From contig JAEHOE010000030.1 of assembly GCA_016858145.1 (NCBI GenBank), positions 930,001 to 994,000 of the forward strand: a DNA stretch of 64,000 nucleotides, written 5' to 3'. Below, piece after piece: positions 37,201 to 48,100 of this stretch. Position numbers and translations under genes: made by a program. Every line of letters starts with the position of its first letter. Position 1 is the first letter of the stretch. This DNA comes from Edaphochlamys debaryana (Eukaryota > Chlorophyta > Chlorophyceae > Chlamydomonadales). The notes below the pieces were generated by a model, which did no database searches, was not told where the DNA came from, and was given only the letters and a program-made list of their open reading frames with translations.

Positions 37201-40200
37201 CGCACATGGAGGGCCGAGACGGCCGGGGTGACACGCCACGTGAGGAGCCGTGCGGTGCGTGCGGCGCCTGGAACGGCGCGTGGCCGCCCATGGGGTGGAG
37301 CCCAGACGGGCCGGCCTTGGCAGCCGCGGCCTCGGCCTCAGCGACACCGGCAGGCGGCAACGCCTGCGGTGACGACGACGTCTCAGCGCGGGCCAGGGCC
37401 GCCGCCAGCGCCGCGGCCTGCGCGGCCTCGTCGAAGAGGTTGATCTCGCCCAGGCCCACGGCCAGCGCGGCCGCCTGGGCCTGCACGGCCGCGAGCGAGC
37501 CGCTGCGGAGCAGCGCGGCGGAGGCCGCGGCATTGGCAGAGGCGGCCGCCTCGGCCTGCGACGCGGCTTCGGAGGACGGCGTGGCGGGCTCGCGGGCGGG
37601 GGAGGAGGGGCGCACGGGAGAGAGGGCCGCGGGAGACATGACGGCTGGGGACAGGCGGGAGTTGGGCGGGTAGACAGGCAGCACCGGCAGCATCTGGGCG
37701 TCGTCGTCCTCGGGTAGCAGCACCTCGCCGGAAGCGGTCGTGTCGGAGCCGTCAGAGAGCACCACCGCAAACGAGCGCAGCGCCTGCATCGGCGAGACCG
37801 CAGAGGCCTGGGCGAAGGCGGCCGCGGCGGGCGAGGCAGGCGTAGGCTGAGGCAGCGGCGCCGCAGCGGCACAGGCAGCTGGCGAGGGGAGCAGCTCGGA
37901 GGAGAGCGCAGGCGTTGAGAAGGGCTCGCGCTGGGCGGCCACAGGCGACCTGGCCCAGGGCAGGGCAGGAGCCTCGGGCTCTGCCTCCGCCGTGGGCACG
38001 GCAGGTGTGGTGCGGTCGGCCTGGGGCGCTGCCTGGGGCTCCGCTTGCGGCGACGCTTGGCCCTGGGCCTGAGCCTCGGCCTCGGCTTGGGGCTCTGGCG
38101 TGGCCTCGGCCTCGAGCTCCTCGAGCGTAAGCTGCGGAAGCGAGTGCGAGCGCAGCGTCGGCAGGGCGGCGGGGGCAGCCAGCGAGGATACGCGGGCAGC
38201 AGCCGGCGAGGCTGCTGCGGAGGGCACCACCGCCTGGGCAGGGACCTCGAGTCCGGGCGCGGCGAAGGGGGTAGCGAGGGCGGCGGCGCGCTCGGTGTGT
38301 GCGGACGCCTGCTCTATGGCTCCAGGGGCCACCGCAGCAGCACGCTCGGGGGTCGACAGCAGCGGCTGGATGGCTGCAGGCGCCACTTCCGCCAGCGCCG
38401 AAACCACCGGTGCCACGGCGACGGGCGCTGCAGCAGCGTGAGCAGCCACTGCCGCCACCTCCACGGCCCGTGCGGGCAGGAACTCCGCTGCCGAAGCGGG
38501 CGCTGCCTCACGTGCAAGGCTGACCCGTACCACATCAGCCGAGGGCACCTCAGGCGCAGCACTGGCAGCGACAGAAGCAGCAGCGAGGGCCGCATCGCGG
38601 GGCACAACGGCTGAGGGGCCGAGCAGGGCCGCCGCAGGCTCCGAAGGCAAATGGCGCGCGGCGGTGATGGGCTCGATGACGGGCTCGGTGTCTGCCGCGG
38701 CCTCGACCTCCAGCTCCTCGGGCACAAGCGCAGCCAGCGTGTGGGAGCGCAGCCCATCGGGGCCGCGGGGCGAGACCGCAGCGGCGGCAGCCGCCGGTTG
38801 CTCGACTGCAGCCGGGACGGGCAGGGCCGAGGCCGTGGCTGCGGCTGCCATGCCTGGCTCCTCTGCGCGTGGGGCGGCCGAGACAGCAACTGCGGGAGCC
38901 ACGGGCGCGGGTGAGGCCGGGGACGGGGCCGCGAGGGCAGGCTCGGCCTGTGCGGGGCTCTGGGCGTCTTGCCGGAGCGACGACGGTGCCTCGGGCGCGG
39001 CAGCGGCCACCGGCGATGCGGCGGTGGGCTCGGCGGCTGCGAAAGGCAGAGCTGCGGGCGCTGCCGGTGAGGGCTCCTCGGGCTCGGCGGCCGCCTCGGC
39101 ATCGGCCTCCGTCTCGGACGCGTCCGACCACCAGGGCTCCAGGTCCTGCTCCGGCAGCGGCTGGGGCACCAGCACCGCGTGGGCCTGGACCTGCGGTTGG
39201 GCCTGGGCCTGGGCCTGGGGCTCGGGCGCCGGCAGTTGATCCTGGGCCAAGCGCAGCGGCAGCGGCGCAGCCTCCACGCGAGGCTCGGGCTGGGGCTCGG
39301 GCTGGGGCGAGGCTTGCGGCGAGGCCAGCGGGCGGAGGACCGTGGGCTGCTCCTGGAGCGGCGGCGGAGCGGAGGGCTGCGATAGGTCGGTCTTGGCGAT
39401 GGCCTGGGCAGGCAGGGCCGCAGACGGGCCGGCGGCAAGAGCAGTGGCGCGGGCGGCGGCAGTGGCAGCCGGGCTGGTCGCGACTGCTGTTGGCTCCTCT
39501 TGCTCCTCCACCTCCTCGTCCGAGGCCTCCTCGTCTGCTTCGATCGCGTACGACGCCAGGGACCGATCGCATGTTGCTGGGGCCGCAGCAAGCGCGACAG
39601 CCGGGGCCAAGGCCGGGGCGGTAGCGGGCAGGACTGAGGCCGGAGCGCTGGCGACTGGGGCTGCTGGGAGAGTGGCAGGCGCGCGGGACGCTGTGGCGGC
39701 CGGAGCGCATGTGGTGGCCGGGGCGTATGCCGCAGCAGCCGGGGCCAGGGCGGAGGCAACGGCCGCAGCCGACAGCGCGGTGACGGAGGCCGCAGCGGAG
39801 CCTGCCTCAGAGCCGGGGGCAACGGCGGGCGAAGCCGGGGCGGGCGCTTGAGCCGGGCCAGGGACTGACGCGGTAGCGAAGCCGGAGGCAATGACCGGGT
39901 CAGAGTCCGGAGCGAGAGCCGAGCTGGCGGCCACAGGCGCAGCCACAGAGGCGTCGAAGTCCAGCGTGGAGGCGAGCGGAGCAGCGGCCACTGACGGGGC
40001 CTGGCTTGTTGGAGTCGCAGTCGGTGCGGCGGCGCTGCCAGCGTCGGTGGAGGCGGCAGCGGCGGCGCGAGGAGCGGTGACCGCCACCGCGCTGGCGATG
40101 GCTGGGGCCGGAGCGGCCGCAGCTGACGTCGGGACGGGGGCGGGCGAAGCCGCAGGCGGGACTGCAGGGACCGAGTCAGGGGCTGCCAGGGTGGCGGAGG

Positions 40201-43066
40201 GCTGGGCGAGGCTGCTTTCCGCGACAGGTGCCGAGACCGAGATTGAGGCCGGAGCGCGGGCTGGTGCAAGGGCATCTTGGGCCGAGGCGGCGGCGGGCGC
40301 AGGCGCAGTGACGGTTGCCAGGACGGAAGCAGCGTGTGGTACCGATGGGGCAGCAGCAGCCGCATCTCGGGACCCTGCAGCGTCCACAGCCAGGGCAGCA
40401 GCAGGCGGTGCGGCTTCGGTGGGGCGTAGGGCTGGCGAGGCTGGGGCGGCCTCCAGGGCGGCGGGCGCGGCCGAGTGGTTGAGCGCAGGCGGCGGCTCTG
40501 GGGCTTGTGCACCGGTCGCAGCGGCAGACGCAGGAGCGGGGGCCGAGGCGGACGCGATGGGCGCAGCTGGAGTGGCAAGCAAACGAGCCGGTTCCGCGGC
40601 CTGAGGCACGGCTTGGGCAGCAGTGGCAGCGGCGGACGGGGCGCCTGGTCCCGAGCCCGTGGCCGGCTCCATGGTCAGCAGGGGCGGCTGCACGGGCCAG
40701 AGGCGCGGGCCCATGGACATGGCCAGCGCCAGGACCAGCGGCTGAGGGAGCGGCAGAACCGCCGCCGCCTGGGATGGTGCCCCGGACGACGCCGCAGCGG
40801 GCAGAGCAGCAGGTGCCGCCGCAAGCTCCGCAGCCGGGACGCCGGGAAAGGCGAAGCCGTCGGCCTCCGGCCGCGGGCCGGCCGCGGGAGCGGGGCCCGG
40901 GGCGGCAGGGCCGGCAGGGGCGTCCTCTGCAGCAGCGAGAGCATCCAGCAGCGCCCTGCGAGCCGCAGCGCGGTTGAACTCGGGTGAGGCCTGGGCATCG
41001 CCGGCGGACCTCGAGGCAGGCACGCGCGCCTCCGCGGGCTCGGACTGGAGCTCGGAAGGCGCGGCCGCGTGTGACGCTGCGGCGGCTCCATCCAAAGCTG
41101 CCGGGGCCACCTCGCCCTCTGCGGCGGTCTCGGCCCCGATGGCCAAAGGCACAGCAGCGGCGGCCAGGCCCGCGGCAGGGACGATGCCGCCGCTGGCCAG
41201 GCCTTGGGGGCCCTCGAGGGACGCGCCGGCGGCGGCAGTCGGTGCAAGGGCGCCAGCGGGCAGGGCGCGAGCGGCGCGGGCAGCGGCGGCCAGGCCCGTG
41301 GAGGGACCGAAGAGGGTGGCACCGACGACCTGGATGAAGTTCTTGAGCAGCGCCAGCTGGCGGTCGGGCGGGACGAGCAGGCAGAAGGCAGCAAAGAGGC
41401 GGCCGTAGTGGATGAGGCGGGGGCCGGGGCCGTTCGGACCCCACCACTCGCCGAAGCCGCCAGCACCGCCCGCAGGCACGCCGCCGTCCCCGCCCTTGCC
41501 GCCGCCGCCGCCAGCTCCAAACCCGCCCGAGAAGCCGTCGCCGTCGCCACCTCCGCCGGAACCACCACCACCGCCGCCGCCACCCCCGTCACCGCCGCCG
41601 CCGCCAGCGCCACCGCCGCCGCCGCCGAGGCTGAGGGCCAGCTCTGCGACCGGCTCGATCGGCTCCGGCGGCGGAGGGGGCGGCGGCTGCGTGCCGAACA
41701 TGGATGACAGCATGCTGCTCATCATTATGCGCGTCTCGGCCACCATGGTCCCCGTCGCCACCAGGGCCAGCTCCGCGGCGTCGCCCACGGCCTCCACGGT
41801 GGGGTTGCGGACGGGCGACTCGGGCCACTTTGCGTCGGCAGCGGGGACCGGCTGGGGCGGCGGAGGAGCAGCGGCGGGGGCGGAAGATGCAGAGCCGGGG
41901 GAGCCGGGGGTCTTGGACGGGGACGGCGGGTCGGAGCGGCTGGCGCGGGGAGCGGGGGCGCGGCGCATGGGCTCGATGCCGAGGCCGAGGGCGAAGTTGT
42001 TGGTGGCGAGGCCGGCCGTCGTGGCAAGGCGAACGTCGCTGGGCCGCGTCTCGAAGGCGGCCAGGGCGCGCCGCAGCTCGTCACCGGACAGCTGGCGGAG
42101 TAGAGGTTGAAGGGGGGGAAAAGTTAGGGAAGCGGGTGGGCGTGCGGCAGGGCTCGGGTGGCATTATGGATGCATGGGCACGCTAGCCAGTTGAGCTTCT
42201 CTGCGTGGATGCGTTTGGACGGCCGTGCCTAAGCCTTGGGGAGCAGGCCGACGTGCGCGGAGCCGACCCACATCGGGATACGCGTGACCCAGATGGATGC
42301 CTCTGTCCCGCACAGGGCTGTGCGCATGCATGCAGTCTCGCGCTTGGAGCCTTTTCCCCGAAGGCATTAAAAAGAAAACCCCCCGAAGCATGAGTGTCAG
42401 CTGTGCCCCACCTTCCCAGCCCCTACCGCTCACCTGGCGGCCCGTGCCCGTCACGCTGCACACGATCTCGGTCATCACCAGCACGCCCAGCGCCACCTCG
42501 CTCATGCGCAGGATAGCCGGCGCATCCCCACCACTGCCTCGACCTCCGGAGCTCCCTGCCGCCTCAGCCGCGGCGCGGGCGGCAGTAGCGGCGGCCAGGG
42601 CCGAGGCGATCGAGTCATCGGTGCCGTCGGAAGGATAGGCAACGGGCGGCGGAGGGGCAGGTGGGCCCTGGAGAGTCGGGGCAGCGGCCTTGGGATCGGC
42701 ATCAGGCTCTGGCTCGCCGGTGCTCGAGGTGTGGGCACGGGACTGCGGTTACGGGACGGCAGGGGGGTGCGAAAGGGATTCGGAGGTGTGAGGTGTCGAA
42801 GGGGCACCAGGGCAGGCGAGCAGGCGCCCCAGCGATGCCACGTAGAAGCACTGCCTATACCAGAATGAGACTGTGGCATGCATCCGAGGCCTGAGCGAGT
42901 GAGCTCAGCAGCTAGCAGGCGAGTCGGACAGCGCGCTTGCAAAAAGTGCATGCCCGTCCCAACTCACCCGCACCGAGCGCCACGGCGTGCGCGCCTGCTT
43001 GGGCAGCACCCGCGGTGGCGCAGAGCCGACCGCGATGGGGACCGCCGCAGAGATTTGCGTATGCAT
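19212..43066 (-). CDS. Giant modular Ala/Pro/Glu-rich protein (7,058 residues predicted)
   Basis: No named homologue recognised. Nineteen exons: 43066-42968, 42742-42434, 42091-32942, 32546-26656, four of 69 nt (start 26518, 26330, 26134, 25960), 25788-25441, seven of 69 nt (start 25337, 25147, 24977, 24799, 24624, 24451, 24255), 24087-23740, 23645-20111, 19949-19212. All phases fit. The N terminus (MHTQISAAVPIAVGSAPPRV) is transit-peptide-like. A short ordered region lies near residues 115-185 (MSEVALGVLVMTEIV, LSGDELRRALAAFE). After a Gly-rich stretch comes a hydrophobic helix-rich patch (GRLFAAFCLLVPPDRQLALL). Beyond this are long EPAAKPAAA-type arrays, two Ala/Gly hydrophobic modules, five KRRERR-type basic motifs, six SRIP motifs, and a C terminus with basic helices (KRKKKSVWKRMQRKLGKLLG) followed by an acidic Gln/Glu tail. 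It could be a scaffold; function unknown. The 43066 start is the least certain end. Confidence 0.75.
20111..23645 (-). CDS. Exon 18 of the giant gene: SxIP-bearing Ser/Pro/Ala region
   Basis: Encodes about 1,178 residues. It carries three S-R-I-P motifs: ASRIPRSP (23547-23570), GSRIPSDP (23182-23205) and RSRIPGAP (21527-21550). All are flanked by Arg, Ser or Pro and sit in a disordered context. Two similar elements, DEFCSPHLPPPPSDATV and DLYFSPHLPLPPQSVV (about 22740-22800 and 22480-22530), look like short repeated linear motifs. Near the C-terminal end are acidic stretches (EEEEAYGTSYAVCPDEGQIL) and a basic helix (LAKLKSKWKAFKRLVKGG). Part of the giant gene, not a separate gene. Confidence 0.7.
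23740..24113 (-). repeat. 348-nt exon module, copy 1
   Basis: This exon (24087-23740) and at least 26 bp of its upstream intron are almost identical to 25441-25814. It encodes PRGASRIPRSPAPAPAPASP and a Ser/Ala/Glu-rich tail ending SPEGPSPVLPAPPAL. Copies 1 and 2 differ at only a few bases by eye. The donor context differs (GGACAG|GTACAG here, CTGAG|GTGCGT in copies 2 and 3), so the duplication breakpoint lies close to the donor. Confidence 0.9.
24187..26518 (-). repeat. Array of eleven 69-nt in-phase exons
   Basis: Each exon is exactly 69 nt, starts after AG with one base finishing a split codon and ends with AG| before GTnnGT-like donors (phase 2-2, 23 residues). Coordinates: 26518-26450, 26330-26262, 26134-26066, 25960-25892, 25337-25269, 25147-25079, 24977-24909, 24799-24731, 24624-24556, 24451-24383, 24255-24187. 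The order is A-B-C-D, then a 348-nt exon, then A-B-C-D-B-C-D. Type A reads AAPATSTATSEPVEATTPP, type D contains AEQT[VI]PG, and types B and C end PAADR/PASER and PATQR/PATKR/PATER. Any number of units can be added or skipped without breaking frame. Confidence 0.85.
25441..25814 (-). repeat. 348-nt exon module, copy 2
   Basis: Near-identical to 23740-24113; exon 25788-25441, phase 2-2. A third, more diverged copy forms the 3' end of the 5,891-nt exon (26656 to about 27010). There the module is fused without an intron to upstream coding sequence and has extra Ala/Pro codons inserted. The three copies punctuate the two sets of 69-nt exons. Confidence 0.9.
26656..32546 (-). CDS. Exon 4 of the giant gene (5,891 nt)
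   Basis: Encodes about 1,964 residues. In order: an N-terminal stretch with short hydrophobic segments (ATTATLLAVPTMAATAWAV, GTAVAAALIAVPVIAAAAAM); Ser/Pro-rich disorder; basic motifs at about 30827-30750 and 30080-30015; a long VEAAAKPAAA array (29640-28490); another basic motif at 28455-28395; an Ala/Gly/Val hydrophobic module at 27860-27570 that resembles 36650-36400 in exon 3; and the third copy of the SRIP module. Entry is at CCAG|GATGCC and exit at CTGAG|GTGCGT. Part of the giant gene. Confidence 0.75.
28490..29640 (-). repeat. Coding array of AAKPAAA / AVEAA units
   Basis: About 1.15 kb of degenerate tandem repeat within exon 4. It encodes alternations such as AVEAAAKPAAAAAEPAPAAE. 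Units vary in length in multiples of three bases. Lys recurs at KP and Glu at VEA/EPA, giving a regular charged pattern on an Ala background, which could form helices broken by Pro. The plus strand also stays open here because of the codon bias; those frames are shadows. Confidence 0.85.
32942..42091 (-). CDS. Exon 3 of the giant gene (9,150 nt)
   Basis: A single uninterrupted exon of exactly 3,050 codons, phase 0 at both ends (CCAG|CTGTCC in, GGCGAG|GTGTGT out). In order: LSGDELRRALAAFETRPSDV; a Pro-run (QPPPPPPPEP); a Gly tract (41640-41470); a compact region GRLFAAFCLLVPPDRQLALL; about 1,500 residues of Ala/Pro/Ser-rich disorder with two similar elements (SHTLAALVPEELEVEA and SHSLPQLTLEELEAEA); a hydrophobic module (36650-36400); the EPAAKPAAA array (36400-35100); a 20-copy 9-residue repeat; and a basic motif (33942-33864). 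Its size is exceptional beside the 40-400-nt exons of neighbouring genes. Part of the giant gene. Confidence 0.75.
34161..34710 (-). repeat. 27-bp coding tandem repeat, 20 copies
   Basis: The landmark gcagtg recurs every 27 bp from 34165 to 34678, which is 20 units. Each encodes the 9-residue repeat ALRASVEPS. Two units carry the variant ALRALVEPS (ccaaggcacg at 34291 and 34561) and are exactly 270 bp apart, so part of the array spread as a 10-unit block. Gcg/gca changes at one Ala position give each unit a tag. Confidence 0.95.
35100..36400 (-). repeat. Coding array of EPEAKPAAT / EEPAAKPAAA units
   Basis: About 1.3 kb of degenerate coding repeat in exon 3. Alternating elements read AAQEPEAKPAATPA and AAEEPAAKPAAA, separated by Ala/Val runs of variable length. 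It is related in style to the 28490-29640 array but has a different core (QEPEAKP). Length variation is in whole codons. Confidence 0.85.
41450..41645 (-). repeat. Gly-rich coding tract
   Basis: Low-complexity GGC/GGT run in exon 3 of the giant gene encoding a Gly-dominated segment with Asp and Ser. It separates the N-terminal ordered stretch from the compact region WWGPNGPGPRLIHYGRLFAA. Probably a flexible linker. Confidence 0.85.
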
Positions 43067-45127
43067 TCCGGGGAGTGTGCGGGAGTTAAGCTCCCCGAGA
43101 TGGCGCGTTTGGGGACGCCCCTTCCTGCGATATCAGGTGCAGGGTCTTTTGTGAGTCTTCCCGGTCCACAGGAGCTACGGGGGCACGCCGATGGCCGGGG
43201 GAGGGACCGGAAAGTCGCCGTCTGGGGATACCGAGACACCCCTGTCCGCGCTCGCGCATCGCCCTCACCAGGCCCCCAGCAGGCCAGACCGCGTGTTGTT
43301 GGTTCATCTCGAGGGGGGCGGGCGAGGCCAAGGTGCAGGCGGCAGGTTTAAAGCACGCGGGGATTCGGCCCTGTTCTTCAGCGCGCCGCGCCGGGCGCAG
43401 GAGATGCGCCGGCGCGGCTACAGAAACGACGAAGGCGCCACTCGCTCGGTCAAACGCCTGGGCGAGCTGGCTATGTGCACCGGGCGACCGAATGTATCGG
43501 CGCCCGAGTTGGTCAGCGTTGTATGCACATCTGCCCTGTTCGGGGCTCTATGTATTGCACGGGCAGCCGTGCGGGCTATGTTGGAGACGTGCAGGCTGCG
43601 AGACCAAGTCGCCGTGCGCGCAGTGGATGCAAGGGCGCCCGAATCGTCGCAGCCGCTCCGAGACACGGGACAAGCCCGCCCGAACGGAATGGTGTAGCTT
43701 ACATCTAACACAAGGCGGTCCGGGAGACGGCTGGACGTCGTGACGCTCCAGGGGTCGTGCGCCGCTTTGACAGCTGCCTTCCCGCCAAAGCGCCAAAGCG
43801 CTTTGCACTTTCCGCGACCCGCACCAACCCGCACCGCCCCCCCCCCTCCCCTGTGCCCCCCCCCCCAATGCATGCCCTCTGGTCACAACTGACGGCAGCA
43901 ACGCAGCGCTGGAAAGAGGGGCAGCCGCGAATTTCTCCGGCTTGGAGGAAAGCCCCCCTGAGCCGCTAGAAACACCCGCCGCCTCCAAGCAAGCTTGGCA
44001 CCGAATGCCTGTGAAACGGCTGGCTTTCCATGCCAGGCGGGTGCAAGGGGGCTGCCCTACGGCTGGCCTGGTTGTGGCCGCCAGGCGCTGCACCCTACCT
44101 GGCCCTACAGCCTTTCCACGCCAGGCTGGCCATGGGCTAATCGCCAAGACCGCCAGGGCCACTGTGGACACAGCGCAGGGCCCTGCAGCTTGTGCAGCTG
44201 GCTTCTCAATTGGCTTTCACACGTTCCGCCTGACGCTTACATCCGAAGCGCTCTGCATGTGGATACCACATTCCCCTTCTTCTGAGTGTCCTGACTCAGA
44301 GGCAAACCCAAGAAACCAGGCCAGCCGTAGGTCAGCCCCCTTGCACCCACACAAGTCCGACCAACTCGGGCCCTGCACCCTGTTGCGTGTGCTCCTGTCG
44401 TCTCCTGTCAACGCCCGCAGTAAGAACCCAAGCCCTACCTAGGCCTTGGTTGCCCTAAGTATTGAAGATAGGGGCCCGCCGCCATCGCGCACAGCGCCCC
44501 CCTACCCCACTCTCAAATCTTCGGTAGCCGCATGAATGCCTGAATGCCTGCTGCACAATGGCCCACAAAGAAAGGCGCCTTTCGGCGCTGGTGTGGACTC
44601 CTCTCGTCCGCGCCTCGGCCCCAAGCCAAGGCCGTGTCGGGTGCGGACCGTCGCCGGTAGAGAAGATGGGGAGCTCCCCTTCACAAGCAAGAAAGCCTTC
44701 AGCCCCACACATACCATTAGCGTGCATTATGGCAAGCACTAGTGCCCCGCATCCTGCCCAAGCACGCATGCCAGCAGCTGGTTTCCATGCCAGCAGCTTC
44801 TAGCCTGCCGCCAGGAGGGCCCGCAAGGCCTTCCTCGATAATTGCGCAGTACCTTATTGCTGGGTCTGACGCCAATGCGCTAGCTAGTCGAAGGCTACAA
44901 CCCTACGTGCTGAATAATGAGTGCGGCCCGGGAACTGCCCGTGCCGCTGCCGTACGTGATGACGTTGCAAATGAAGTGGTGATGAAGGTCCGTGGGTGCC
45001 AGGCTGCACGCCTCAACCCCGCCTGCCCTAGACAGAGAAGAAGGTCTATCCACCATCCCAGCCCTTATCCGCCGACTGGGAACTGCACTCCAAGGCGCAC
45101 AAGCTGTACCCCGGCAGCGCAGGCTGC
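43067..45127. other. Intergenic region upstream of the giant gene
   Basis: It must hold the giant gene's promoter and 5' UTR and the 3' UTR of the metalloprotease gene ending at 45128. A minus-strand TGTAA at 44237-44241 is the nearest after that stop, implying a 3' UTR of about 890 nt. C-runs lie at 43838-43867. Short imperfect repeats of tttccatgccagg/tttccacgccagg occur near 44023 and 44116. No supported gene, tRNA or transposon. Confidence 0.45.
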
Positions 45128-48100
45128 CTAGCAGGTGCAGGCGATGTACTTATTGTTGACGCGCCTGTTGCCCGTGCACGTGACCTGGCACGTGCCCGCG
45201 CCGTTGGTCTCCTGGAAGGCCGTACACCCGCTCAGCCCGGTGTACGACGCCTTGGTTGGCGACGTGAAGTCGATGACCCACGAGTCCTTGCACGAGCACG
45301 TGCTCTCCGTGACGCGGGCGGCGGAGGCTGCGCACAGCGCCTTGGGGTAGGTCTGCGGGGAAGCGGCACACGGGGCATAGGGTGCGTGGAGGCCTCAGCG
45401 GCGGGCGCGGTTCAATGCTAGGCAACATGGGGCAGAGGCACCGGCCGGGCCTGGGCGAGCACGTGCGCTGGATTGGGGAAACCCTGGACCGACCAGGCCA
45501 GGCTGCGGCAAGCATTCCGGTATGCGCTGGGAATGTGGGAGGACACCCTGAGTCGAGGGGCATGGCGCCCAAAGCTACGGATGGCCGCCATTGTTACCGT
45601 GCGCTGGAGTAGGGAAGCCTGGATATAGGGGAAGGGGGCCGAAGGCTACTGCTAAGCCAGTGTGAGTTACGCACCGCCGCGGCCTTCTTGGCGTCCTTGC
45701 ATGAGTCCTGGCAGTAGTCCCAGCCCTTGCCGTCGGCGCGGGTGGTGCCCTTGGGCAGCGCGCAGATGGGGCCCAGGGGCAGCTGGGGGGGAGGGGGGAG
45801 GGGGGGGGTAGCGGGCGGGGAGGTGGGTGAGTGGATGTAAGAAAGCGCGGAAGGGTAGGGACTGATGGGGGCACTATGCTGACTTGGGTTTCTCCCCACC
45901 CAGTCGCCGCCGTCACCCCCACCGCAGAACCCCCCCCCCCCACACACACACACCTTCTTCCCCGCGGCCTGTCTGCTCACAACTGCTCTTATACGTATCA
46001 CGCGCCCACCCTACGCATCCTAAACACACACCTGGTCGACGGAGGCGCACCCCAGGAAGTCGGGGCTGCCGGCCTTGAGCCGCCACGTCTCGTTGGAGCA
46101 CTTGAGGCCGGAGGCCGTGGGCGCGCCGGGGCCGCAGGGCGTGGGCACCCAGCCGGCGGGGGCGGGGGCGGGCGTAGGGGTGGCGGCGCCGGCGTTGCGG
46201 CTGCCGCCCGAGGCGCAGGCGGTGTCGGGGTTGCGGGTGCAGTAGTCCCACCAGCCGCCGCGCTTGGCCACGCACTGCGCAGAAGAGCACGGGGTGGGTG
46301 GGAAAAGGCGGGGAGGGAAAGGGCGAGGCGGTCAAGTTGCAAGAGCTGTGGCGCAGACACCCTTCCGACACAGCTACCGCCCCGGGATCTCCTTCAACCC
46401 CATCCCCAGCCCCCCCTCTCACGTCTGCGTCGTTCTTGTCGACGGCGCACATCCAGCCCACGCCCTGCACGTTGGCGCAGTCGCTGAAGGCCGTGCCCTT
46501 CTCGTTGGTCCACGAGGCGGCGCAGGAGCAGCCGTTGGCGGTGGTGGAGGCGCACTTGGCGGGGGGCGCGGCGTCGGGCGGGGCGGGCGCGAGCGAGGTG
46601 TAGCCGCGCGCCGCGGCGGGCGGGTTCTTGGCCCAGTACTGGCCCCTGGGAGAGCGCGGGGATGAGGGGAGGAGGGCGGGGAGGAGGGGAAATGGGGACG
46701 GGGTGAGTCCGGGTGCGTGCGGGCGTGTAGGTAGCGCCGGTGTATGGCCTCTGGCGATGCCTGCCGTTTCACCAGCCCCGGCCCGGGGTCCCAGGGTTTA
46801 CTGGGGTCTCCAGGTTTCCCGGGGTCGCGAGATCTTGCAACGCACCAGGCGTAGAAGTCGGGGTTGACCTCGTTGGTGACCCTGGGGCAGGGATGAAGGG
46901 AGGGGCAAAGCAGTGGTTTCGGGATGGGGATGGACGCGGTTTAATCGGGGGCAGGGGCATCACAACGGCCGAGCCGCCTGCAAAGGTACTATGAAACAGA
47001 GGACCAGCAACAGCCCAAAGTAACAGGTTGTGCTCACTTGTGCATGAAGGCGATCTGACCCGAAGTGAAGTGGCCCATGGTCATAAAGCAGGCGGCGTGG
47101 GAGTAGGTCCTGGGGGGGTGGGTGGAAGGGGGGAGCCAGCGGACATGTGAGCGAAGCGAAGGGCCCCGAATCCCCCCCACACCACACGAGCGCGTTCGTT
47201 TTGCGGCCATCGACGCCTGCGTGCCCTGGTCGATTTCACTGCACCCGCACCAGCAACAGCAACACTGCTGTGCAGTGCCGTACAGCCACAGCACTGTCGT
47301 ACAACTCACATGTAGTTGGCGTAGTCCTCGGGGCCGCCGCCGGGGCACGTGTCCCAGGCCTTGACCTGGTCCCCCTGCGGCCCCACGCGCGAGGCGCCCT
47401 TGGCGGCGTACGACGCGTACGACGCACCGCCCGCCTGCCAGGCAGACACGCAGGCCTGCATTGATGACGAGCAATGGGGAGGGCGGGGGGAATGAGAAGG
47501 CGAAAGGAACGGGGTGTATCAGGGACAGGAAGAAAGAGGGGGACGAGAGAGCGCTCGGGCACACCGCACCATGCTGGCAACACCTTCCACCAAGAGCCAA
47601 CCGCAAGAGCCACCCATGCCCCTCCCTGACCCTCTCCTACCCCTGCCCCCTCCCCCCTTGACGGCCGCACCTGCGACGCCAGCTTGCCCCAGGGCTGCCA
47701 CATGGGCGAGGTGCGCGCCGCGGGCGTGTCCGCCACCTGGTCGATGTCCTCGCACTCGGGGTCGTAGCCGTTGTCATCGAACGTGTGATCCAGGCCTGGG
47801 GAGGGGGAAGGGGGGTGGAAGTAGAGTGTTGGGGTGTGGATGAAGGGCGTGGCCCACCCTCGGGGGGCGCACAAGGCCCTGTGCTCAGGCCGGCGGACCG
47901 CAAGCCACGCCCCTGCACACGTGACCTGCTGGGGCCCCCGGCTGCTGCCCACGTGCACCCACCCCCAGCCCCCCCCCCGCACTGCTGCCCACGTGTGCTG
48001 CCCCAGCCCCCCTTCTCACCCAGGTAGTGCCCTAGCTCGTGCACGAAGGTGAAGGCGCCCCCCTCAAAGGCCTCCAGGCGGTTGTACATCTCTGGGGGGT

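Noticed and set aside
19212..43066. Splitting the giant region into three or four genes
   Set aside because: Splice donors and acceptors at every boundary agree in phase, and no minus-strand stop followed by a polyadenylation signal and a new promoter is seen between the exons.
43191..44442. Several open frames of 60-210 residues on both strands
   Set aside because: No splice continuity, no motifs, and composition unlike the neighbouring coding exons.
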